A DNA stretch of 64,000 bases from Gallaecimonas mangrovi (GTDB taxonomy: Bacteria; Pseudomonadota; Gammaproteobacteria; Enterobacterales; Gallaecimonadaceae): the NCBI RefSeq assembly GCF_003367375.1, contig NZ_CP031416.1, forward strand, positions 503,501-567,500, in the 5' to 3' direction. The notes under the pieces are model-generated. The model was not told the origin of the DNA. It did no database searches and saw only the letters and a list, made by a program, of their open reading frames with translations. Made by a program: the position numbers and the translations under genes. Every line of letters starts with the position of its first letter. Positions within the stretch are counted from its first letter, which is position 1. This document shows, piece by piece, positions 52,925-59,795 of this stretch.

Positions 52925-52999
52925 GCGGGAATAGCTCAGTGGTAGAGCACAACCTTGCCAAGGTTGGGGTCGCGAGTTCAAGTCTCGTTTCCCGCTCCA
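52925..52999 (+). tRNA. tRNA-Gly, anticodon GCC, copy 1
   Basis: A 75-nt cloverleaf. GCGGGAA pairs with TTCCCGC and is followed by TCCA with CCA encoded. The anticodon loop TTGCCAA gives GCC. The T-arm is GCGAG-TTCAAGT-CTCGT. It is the first of three identical copies in one transcript. Confidence 0.97.
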
Positions 53000-53052
53000 A
53001 ATTCAAAGGTGGTTGGTTTTGTTAATCGACTACCAGGCGTGAGAATCGCGAC

Positions 53053-53095
53053 GGTCGCGAGCCGAGTGTCGGCCCAGTCAGTCTCGTTTCCCGCT
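53053..53095 (+). repeat. tRNA-Gly 3'-half remnant R0, between tRNA copies 1 and 2
   Basis: This segment repeats the tRNA variable/T-stem side (GGTCGCGAG) and the tail (AGTCTCGTTTCCCGCT, 53080-53095), but with an 18-base stretch in place of the TTCA of the T-loop. CCA is missing (GAA follows) and no terminator is attached. It is the same module found in the downstream array. Confidence 0.8.
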
Positions 53096-53159
53096 GAAAA
53101 TTCAGAAAATATTGCGGTTAGATTCGCTATTTTCAAAAGTCGCCAATAGGCGCAACAAT

Positions 53160-53234
53160 GCGGGAATAGCTCAGTGGTAGAGCACAACCTTGCCAAGGTT
53201 GGGGTCGCGAGTTCAAGTCTCGTTTCCCGCTCCA
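53160..53234 (+). tRNA. tRNA-Gly, anticodon GCC, copy 2
   Basis: Identical in sequence to copy 1 over all 75 bases, with the CCA encoded. The following spacer repeats the spacer after copy 1 (about 40 bases, with two changes). Confidence 0.97.
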
Positions 53235-53307
53235 AATTCAAAGGTGGTTGGTTTTGTTAACTGACTACCAGGCGAAAGCTAAAAGTCGCCAATAGGCGCA
53301 ATACAAT

Positions 53308-53382
53308 GCGGGAATAGCTCAGTGGTAGAGCACAACCTTGCCAAGGTTGGGGTCGCGAGTTCAAGTCTCGTTTCCCGCTCCA
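53308..53382 (+). tRNA. tRNA-Gly, anticodon GCC, copy 3
   Basis: Identical to copies 1 and 2. It is followed at once by the first terminator of the tandem repeat array. Confidence 0.97.
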
Positions 53383-53520
53383 AATACAAAAGGCCGTCCG
53401 AGTGACGGCCTTTTTGCTTATCGATATTCGCTAATACCAATAACTACCACGGTGTTCACAGTGCCAGCGGCAAGGGCCGCGAGCCGAATGTCGGCCCAGT
53501 CAGTCTCGTTTCCCGCTCCA
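53383..53520 (+). repeat. Repeat unit 1 (138 bp)
   Basis: Begins after the CCA of tRNA copy 3 and ends with tail R1 (53502-53520). Terminator at about 53388-53416. Confidence 0.9.
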
Positions 53521-53658
53521 AATACAAAAGGCCGTCCGAGTGACGGCCTTTTTGCTTATCGATATTCGCTAATGCCAATAACTACCATGGTATTCACAGT
53601 GCCAGCGGCAAGGGCCGCGAGCCGAGTGTCGGCCCAGTCAGTCTCGTTTCCCGCTCCA
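53521..53658 (+). repeat. Repeat unit 2 (138 bp)
   Basis: Differs from unit 1 at a handful of bases, including CATGG for CACGG and GAGTG for GAATG in the hairpin loop, as in R0. Tail ends at 53658. Confidence 0.9.
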
Positions 53659-53796
53659 AATACAAAAGGCCGTCCGAGTGACGGCCTTTTTGCTTATCGA
53701 TATTCGCTAATACCAATAACTACCACGGTGTGCACAGTGCCAGCGGCAAGGGCCGCGAGCCGAATGTCGGCCCAGTCAGTCTCGTTTCCCGCTCCA
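53659..53796 (+). repeat. Repeat unit 3 (138 bp)
   Basis: Nearly the same as unit 1. Tail ends at 53796. Confidence 0.9.
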
Positions 53797-53933
53797 AATA
53801 CAAAAGGCCGTCCGAGTGACGGCCTTTTTGCTTTTTGATATTCGCTAAGACCAATAACTACCACGGTATTCACAGTGCCAGTGGAAGGGCCGCGAGCCGA
53901 ATGTCGGCCCAGTCAGTCTCGTTTCCCGCTCCA
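53797..53933 (+). repeat. Repeat unit 4 (137 bp)
   Basis: Carries a one-base net shortening in the segment before GGGCCG (GTGGAAGG for GCGGCAAGG), shared with unit 5, and TTTTTGATA for TTATCGATA. The two 137-bp units thus share a more recent origin. Confidence 0.9.
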
Positions 53934-54070
53934 AATACAAAAGGCCGTCCGAGTGACGGCCTTTTTGCTTATCGATATTCGCTAATACCAATAACTACCA
54001 TGGTATTCACAGTGCCAGTGGAAGGGCCGCGAGCCGAATGTCGGCCCAGTCAGTCTCGTTTCCCGCTCCA
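53934..54070 (+). repeat. Repeat unit 5 (137 bp)
   Basis: Shares the shortening of unit 4. Tail ends at 54070 and is followed by a last terminator. Confidence 0.9.
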
Positions 54071-54107
54071 AATACAAAAAGGCCGTCCGAGTGACGGCCT
54101 TTTATCG
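54071..54107 (+). terminator. Final terminator of the tRNA-Gly array (partial unit 6)
   Basis: The same GGCCGTC/GACGGCC hairpin as in each unit, with one extra A before it and only four T after it. The array stops here and unique sequence follows. Confidence 0.88.
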
Positions 54108-54339
54108 TCTGTGCTTTTCCTAATGCTCGCTTTTGCCGGTTTTATTCTGGCATTGCTGCAAAAGGGAAAAAAATGGCGCGTCAGCAGGCTTTCAATCCTT
54201 GGCTACACTTTGATTGTTTCGAAAACAGCCAGTTAGCTGTTCGGCCTTAGGGTGGCAATGCTCTGGTGTTAGGTGGCAACGAAAAGGGAGTGAGGATGTC
54301 GCTTGTGAGTCTTGCCGGCGCCACATGGAGGGCGCCAAA

Positions 54340-57300
54340 GTGAACAAAAGTGTATTGCTACCGCTTAAAGAAAAATGGGTGCTGCTCACCCTTTTTATCT
54401 GCTTAACCTTTACCTTTGTCGCTGTTGTTGCGGTAAGAATTGATAACCAAAAACACATTGCTACCGCAGTGAAAGAAGCGGCTGATCCGGTTTTTACATC
54501 CCTTCTCGATCGTTTCAATCAATATAAGGTCGGCCTGCAAGGGGCGAGAATTGCGGTATTGATGGCCGAAAATAATGGCCTTGATCGCAGCCATTTTCAT
54601 AAATTTGGGCTTTCTCAAAATCTGAAAAACGATTTTCCTGGTGCCAGGGGTTTTGCCTTTGTCCGGGTCGTTAAACGCAATGAGTTGGCCGCTTTTGTAG
54701 CAGCGGAAAGGCAAGGCGACTGGCCGAATTTCAAAATCATTACCCAGCAGCCTCATCAGGGAGACCTCTATGTGGTGCAACTGATGGAACCGGCAACCGA
54801 TTACGGCCTTAACGCTATCGGCTTTGATATCGCCTCAAACCCCAGCCGCCGCCTTGCGGCAGACTTAGCTGCTGACTCTGGTCAGCCAATGCTCACCGCT
54901 CCTATTAATTTAATTGATCAACCTTCTCAAAATCATCAGGGTTTCTTGATGATGTTGCCCATTTACCAGCAGGCTAAAACGCCGACGTCAGAGGCCCTGC
55001 GCCGCGAACAGCTTTTGGGCTGGGTATTGGTACCGCTGAATATTAACGAGGTGATGGCCAGTATGCCGCTGGATGGCAACCGCTTGCGTTTGCAATTAAC
55101 CGATGTCACCGATGCTCTGCATCCGCAGCCTTTTTTCAGTACGGCCACCACTGCCGGCATGTATCCCTTTAGCCGCGATATCGCATTTTTAGGGCGAACC
55201 TGGAAAATGACCTTATCGGTGCTGCCGGCCTTTTTACAGCAACAGCACCTGATGTCGCCGGTGCTAACGGCTTTACTTGGGATCTCGTTATCGCTGTTGA
55301 TAAGCACCCTGGTGGCCGCCCTGCTGACCAGCTATCGCAATGCCAAGCGTCTTAACAGCGAGCGCACCAAAATAGCGGCCATTGTTGAAAGCTCCAATGA
55401 CGGCATTATCGGTAAAACCTTGGAAGGCAAGGTCACCAGCTGGAACGCCGGCGCTGAACGCATTTTTGGCTACCGCCGCGACGAAGCCATCGGCCACTAC
55501 ATTATTGATTTGGTGATCCCCGAACGTTTTAAAGGTGAAGAAGCGCAGATCTTGGCCAAGGTGCGTCATCGGGAATCGATTTATTCTTTTGAAACCATCA
55601 GAGCGAAAAAAGATGGCACCGAGATCCCGGTATCGGTATCGGTGTCACCCATTTTTTCGCCGGAAGGGCAGGTGATTGGCGCCTCGAAAACGGTCAGAGA
55701 TATTTCCCACCAAAAGGCCAATGAAGCGCGGATACGGGAGCTAAACAGCAACTTGGAACGGGAAGTGGCTGCCCGTACCGCCGAACTGGCTGATGTCAAT
55801 TTGCTGTTTAAAAACGTGCTGTCGGCGGCTTCCGAGTTTGCCATCATTGCCACCGATACCGAGGGCACCATAACCCTGTTTAATTCCGGTGCTGAGCGCC
55901 TGCTGGGTTACAAGGCTGAGCGGGTAGTTGGCAAGCAATCGCCGGTGCTGTTTCATCTGGAAGAGGAAATTCGCCAACGCGCTGAAGCAATGTCGGTGAA
56001 ATACCAGCAGCCTATCTCTGGTTTTGAAGTTTTTACTTACAAAGCCACCCATGAAGGGGCTGAGGCCAGCGAATGGCAATATCGCCACAAGGATGGCAGC
56101 ATTTTTCCTATCAACTTGGTGGTGACCGCCATTCGCAATGAAGAAGGCATTATCACCGGCTACCTTGGGGTTGCGTCTGATATTTCAGAGCTGAAAAGGT
56201 CCTCAGAAGAACTCGAACAAGCCCGCGACGAGCTGTTATCCACCACCCATACCTTATTGATGGCATCACAAACGGCGGAGCTTGGGATCTGGAGCTGGAA
56301 TATTCATAGCCAGGAGATGGAGTGGAACGAAAAAATGTTCGCACTTTATCAGCTGGAACCAAACCAGAGCGCTCCGCATAAGGTGGCCTTTAGCGATTGG
56401 GAACAGCGGGTACTGCCAGAAGACTTGCCGCTAGTCAGCCAGGGTCTTGATAACACAATTAAATTTGGTGATGACTATGACCCGGAATTTCGCATTGTTT
56501 TGCCTGATGGCCAGGTCCGCTATCTGCAAGCCGGAGCCTATGTAGAGCATGATATTTATGGCAAACCGGTAAAAGTCACCGGTATTAACCGTGACATTAC
56601 GGTGGATAGGGAGCTGCGTGAAAGCCTGATTGTTGCCAAAGAACAGGCCGACGCCGCTAACGCCGCCAAGTCGATGTTTTTGGCCAATATGAGCCACGAA
56701 ATTCGCACGCCGATGAATGCGGTATTAGGCATGCTGCAGCTGCTGCACAAAACCAACTTGTCGAGTCGCCAAGAAGACTATGCCAGCAAGGCGCAAATTG
56801 CTGCCACATCGCTACTGGCGCTACTTAACGATATCCTCGATTACTCGAAAATTGATGCCGGTAAGTTGGAGCTGGACCCGCATCCATTTGAAATGAGTCG
56901 GCTAATGCAAGACTTGGCGGTAGTAATGTCAGCCAACCTTCGCAGCAAACCTATCGAATTATTGTTTGATTTTGACCCCGAGATCCCGCCGAGCCTGATA
57001 GGTGACCAATTACGCCTGCAACAGGTGCTTATTAACCTCACCAGTAACGCCATTAAGTTCACCGATAAGGGTGAAGTTGTGGTGAAGGTTGAGCAGGCCC
57101 ATGTCGATGACGACAAGGTGCAACTGCGGCTTTCGGTAACCGATACCGGCATTGGTATCAGCCCCGATCAGCAGCAACGCATTTTTGAGGGCTTTACCCA
57201 AGCCGAGGCTTCCACCACCCGCCGCTATGGCGGCACCGGTTTAGGGCTGGTGATTTGCCGGCGCTTGGTGTCGCTGATGGGGGGCGAGCTGAAAATTGAC

Positions 57301-58824
57301 AGCGCCTTGGGCCAGGGCAGCCGGTTTTGGTTTGAGCTTGAGTTGGCGATAGATAAAGACTTTGGCGAAGCGCCGCCATTGTCACTGCCGCCAATGTCGA
57401 TTTTGTTAGTCGAAGACAACCCGGTAGCCCGAAAATTGCTGGATATTACCTTGCGCTATCTTGGCGCTAAAGTCAGTACCGTAACCGACGGCCAACAGGC
57501 CATTGCCGCAGTCAGCCAGGCTGACCAGCAAGGTGCCGGTTTTGACTTGGTATTGATGGACTGGTTGATGCCAAACCTGAATGGCATTGAGTCGGCGCGG
57601 CGTATTCGCCAAGAACTTAGCCTTAATAAAACCCCGGCCATTATTTTAATTAGCGCCGCCGCCCACGACGAACTACCGGTCTTTAATGACCAGTCACCTG
57701 TGGATTCTTTCCTGGCGAAACCGGCGTTGCCGCATCAGCTGGTCGACAGCATTACCCATGTGCAGCAAAAAGCGGAAAAACAGCAAAAGCCCAGCGCGCT
57801 AAAAGGCATGCCTGCGGCGTTACCCCTTCATAACTTGCGACTGTTAGTGGTTGAAGATAACCACTTCAACCAGATGGTGGCGTCAGAATTGTTAGCGGGG
57901 GAAGGCGCTATTGTTGATATTGCCGGTGATGGCATGGAAGGGGTTTCGCGGGTGATGGAAGGTGGGGCCTTTGATTTAGTGCTGATGGACATGCAAATGC
58001 CCGGTATGGATGGCCTGGAAGCAACCCGCCGTATTCGTAGCGACGGGCGTTTTCAACAGCTGCCCATTATTGCCATGACTGCCAATGTCAGTGCCGAAGA
58101 CCAGCAAGCCTGTATTGAAGCCGGTATGAATGCCCATCTTGGCAAACCTTTGGACTTACCCAAAGTGGTGGAAGCGGTGCTTCGCTACACCGGTCAAAAA
58201 GCTTTGGCGGCTAAAAAAACGGCACAGATACCGCCCGAGCTGGCGCCAATTTTGGAGCGTTTTGGTGGCAATGTTCGGCTTTATAAAAGATTGCTGGCCG
58301 ATTTTTTACCTTCCTTTATGGCGTTAACCGAACAGTTGTCACAGCAGGTCGCCGAGGGTGACTGGCCCGCTATTCAAACCTCACTGCATACCATTAAAGG
58401 TTCTGCCGGTACGGCTGGCCTGAGCGATTTGCAGCAACTGGCCCAGCAATTAGAGGCCGCCTTCAAAGCTGCTGAAACTGTTGCCCAGCGCCAAGAATTA
58501 ACGCCGGGACTGGTTGAAAATTTGCGGCTATCGGCAGAGCGCAACTACGCTGAGATCCAGCGCCTGTTACCCGAGGATGAACTGCCCATCGCCGCCGCCG
58601 CGGCCAGCACTCAAGACCTCGCAGCGAATATTGAACAGCTACAGGCCTTGCTGGAGAGCAGTAACTTACAGGCACTGGATAAAGTGGAACTGCTGATGGC
58701 GCAACTGGCTGATATGCCGGCCGTTACCGCCGAAGCCAAGGCGCTACAACAAGCGACGGACGCCATGGATTTTGAACTGGCTGCTCGTCAACTTGCGCTT
58801 ATCAAGGAGAAGTTACCGTGCTGA
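54340..58824 (+). CDS. Hybrid sensor histidine kinase (CHASE-PAS-PAS-PAS-HK-REC-REC-HPt)
   Basis: A 1494-residue membrane phosphorelay kinase. TM1 (about 14-36), a periplasmic CHASE-type sensor (about 50-290), TM2 (about 305-325) and three PAS/PAC regions (about 345-750) precede the kinase: H786 in SHEIRTPMNAVLG and GTGLGL near 966. Two receivers follow, with D1074 (LVLMDW) and D1217 (LVLMDMQMP), then an Hpt with H1350 (LHTIKGSAG). This BarA-like layout gives a complete relay in one chain. A GTG start at 54340 with GGAGG 8 bases upstream is preferred over the ATG at 54325. Its stop overlaps the next gene. The signal is unknown. Confidence 0.88.
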   Translation: MNKSVLLPLKEKWVLLTLFICLTFTFVAVVAVRIDNQKHIATAVKEAADPVFTSLLDRFNQYKVGLQGARIAVLMAENNGLDRSHFHKFGLSQNLKNDFPGARGFAFVRVVKRNELAAFVAAERQGDWPNFKIITQQPHQGDLYVVQLMEPATDYGLNAIGFDIASNPSRRLAADLAADSGQPMLTAPINLIDQPSQNHQGFLMMLPIYQQAKTPTSEALRREQLLGWVLVPLNINEVMASMPLDGNRLRLQLTDVTDALHPQPFFSTATTAGMYPFSRDIAFLGRTWKMTLSVLPAFLQQQHLMSPVLTALLGISLSLLISTLVAALLTSYRNAKRLNSERTKIAAIVESSNDGIIGKTLEGKVTSWNAGAERIFGYRRDEAIGHYIIDLVIPERFKGEEAQILAKVRHRESIYSFETIRAKKDGTEIPVSVSVSPIFSPEGQVIGASKTVRDISHQKANEARIRELNSNLEREVAARTAELADVNLLFKNVLSAASEFAIIATDTEGTITLFNSGAERLLGYKAERVVGKQSPVLFHLEEEIRQRAEAMSVKYQQPISGFEVFTYKATHEGAEASEWQYRHKDGSIFPINLVVTAIRNEEGIITGYLGVASDISELKRSSEELEQARDELLSTTHTLLMASQTAELGIWSWNIHSQEMEWNEKMFALYQLEPNQSAPHKVAFSDWEQRVLPEDLPLVSQGLDNTIKFGDDYDPEFRIVLPDGQVRYLQAGAYVEHDIYGKPVKVTGINRDITVDRELRESLIVAKEQADAANAAKSMFLANMSHEIRTPMNAVLGMLQLLHKTNLSSRQEDYASKAQIAATSLLALLNDILDYSKIDAGKLELDPHPFEMSRLMQDLAVVMSANLRSKPIELLFDFDPEIPPSLIGDQLRLQQVLINLTSNAIKFTDKGEVVVKVEQAHVDDDKVQLRLSVTDTGIGISPDQQQRIFEGFTQAEASTTRRYGGTGLGLVICRRLVSLMGGELKIDSALGQGSRFWFELELAIDKDFGEAPPLSLPPMSILLVEDNPVARKLLDITLRYLGAKVSTVTDGQQAIAAVSQADQQGAGFDLVLMDWLMPNLNGIESARRIRQELSLNKTPAIILISAAAHDELPVFNDQSPVDSFLAKPALPHQLVDSITHVQQKAEKQQKPSALKGMPAALPLHNLRLLVVEDNHFNQMVASELLAGEGAIVDIAGDGMEGVSRVMEGGAFDLVLMDMQMPGMDGLEATRRIRSDGRFQQLPIIAMTANVSAEDQQACIEAGMNAHLGKPLDLPKVVEAVLRYTGQKALAAKKTAQIPPELAPILERFGGNVRLYKRLLADFLPSFMALTEQLSQQVAEGDWPAIQTSLHTIKGSAGTAGLSDLQQLAQQLEAAFKAAETVAQRQELTPGLVENLRLSAERNYAEIQRLLPEDELPIAAAAASTQDLAANIEQLQALLESSNLQALDKVELLMAQLADMPAVTAEAKALQQATDAMDFELAARQLALIKEKLPC

Positions 58825-59756
58825 ACCACATGCAGGAGAGGTTACCGGGATTTGTCGGTCGCCCCCGGCTGCTTGTCGTGGATGACCAGCCCATTAATAT
58901 CCGCGCCTTAAATGAAATATTTAAGGACGAGTATGAATGCCTGTTCGCTACTTCTGGCGAACAAGCCTTAATACAGGCGCGAACCCAAAAACCCGATCTG
59001 ATTTTACTGGACGTGATGATGCCGGACATCTCTGGCCATCAGGTCTGCCAAACCTTAAAAAAAGACCCTACTACCGCCGATATCCCCATCATTTTTGTTA
59101 CCTCGCAAAATGAGGATATGGACGAGGCGTACGGTTTTGAACTGGGCGCCGTGGACTTCATTTCCAAACCCATTAACCCGGTGATAGTCAGAGCCAGGGT
59201 TAAAAGCCAAGTGGCGTTAAAGCTGCAATACGATTTTATGCGCAACATGGCATTGCTTGACGGCCTGACAGGGGTACCCAACCGGCGGCGCTTTGACGAG
59301 GAGTTAAAAAAATACTGGCTGATGTGCCGCCGCGAACATAAACCGCTAACGGTGGTGCTGATTGATGTCGACTTTTTCAAACGTTACAACGACTGCTATG
59401 GCCATCTGGCCGGGGATGACTGTTTGCGTCAGACCTCAAAGGCGCTACAAAGCGCCCTGAAACGGCCTTTGGATTTATTGTGCCGCTATGGCGGTGAAGA
59501 GTTTGCCTGCCTGTTGCCCTATACCGACGCCCAAGGCGCGCAAAAAGTCGGTGATACCTTGCAGCAGGTGATAGCGGCGTTGGGGTTAGCGCACAGCCAG
59601 TCCGATGTCAGTGACAAGGTCACGGTGAGTATCGGCATCGCCACACAAATACCGACCGCCGAGGCCACGGCGCTATTGTTAGTCGAAGCCGCCGATGGCG
59701 CGCTTTATCAAAGTAAGTCGCAAGGGCGAGCCCAAAACCAGCTGGTGGAATTATAA
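58818..59756 (+). CDS. Response regulator with GGDEF output (diguanylate cyclase)
   Basis: A 312-residue cytosolic protein. The receiver (about 17-130) has its phospho-acceptor D65 (LILLDVMMPD). The GGDEF domain (about 145-310) has the active loop GGEEF at 225-229 and an inhibitory site RPLD at 216-219, the right five residues before it, so product inhibition is likely. It starts at a GTG, overlapping the kinase stop by 7 bases with GGAG 8 bases upstream. The kinase Hpt is the obvious phosphate donor, and phosphorylation would control c-di-GMP synthesis. Confidence 0.92.
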   Translation: MLNHMQERLPGFVGRPRLLVVDDQPINIRALNEIFKDEYECLFATSGEQALIQARTQKPDLILLDVMMPDISGHQVCQTLKKDPTTADIPIIFVTSQNEDMDEAYGFELGAVDFISKPINPVIVRARVKSQVALKLQYDFMRNMALLDGLTGVPNRRRFDEELKKYWLMCRREHKPLTVVLIDVDFFKRYNDCYGHLAGDDCLRQTSKALQSALKRPLDLLCRYGGEEFACLLPYTDAQGAQKVGDTLQQVIAALGLAHSQSDVSDKVTVSIGIATQIPTAEATALLLVEAADGALYQSKSQGRAQNQLVEL

Positions 59757-59783
59757 AAAGCAGGCACTTGGCCTGCTTTTTTG
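59755..59783 (+). terminator. Intrinsic terminator after the kinase/cyclase operon
   Basis: A GCAGGC-ACTTG-GCCTGC hairpin with an A-run before and a T-run after it. It can also serve the converging phospholipase gene. Confidence 0.88.
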
Positions 59784-59795
59784 TGTCTGGCGTTA

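Larger units (their letters stand above)
53383..54107 (+). repeat. Tandem array of tRNA-tail/terminator repeats
   Basis: Five units of 138, 138, 138, 137 and 137 bp and a partial sixth follow tRNA copy 3 head to tail. Each unit runs: AAATACAAAA, the terminator GGCCGTC-CGAGT-GACGGCC plus T-run, about 60 bases of AT-rich spacer, then a GC-rich segment with GGGCCG/CGGCCC and GCCGA/TCGGC hairpins, then AGTCTCGTTTCCCGCTCCA, the exact last 19 nt of the tRNA. Units are about 95 percent alike. The layout parallels the rtT repeats after tyrT in E. coli, although the sequence is different. No promoter or conserved protein is clear inside the unit. Confidence 0.9.

Noticed and set aside
53383-54107. CRISPR array or integron cassette array
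   Set aside because: Units are nearly identical throughout with no variable spacers, there are no cas or integrase genes, and each unit contains a terminator and a tRNA tail.
52925-54107. Prophage or island attachment sites
   Set aside because: The tRNA-tail repeats look like att duplications, but the 138-bp intervals are too short for an element and no integrase lies nearby. It remains a possible remote origin only.
53338-54236. Repeat-spanning open frames in the tRNA-Gly array taken as repeat proteins
   Set aside because: They begin inside a tRNA, have no ribosome site, run through terminators and are broken in the 137-bp units. They are kept only as a low-interest finding because of the tyrT/Tpr precedent.
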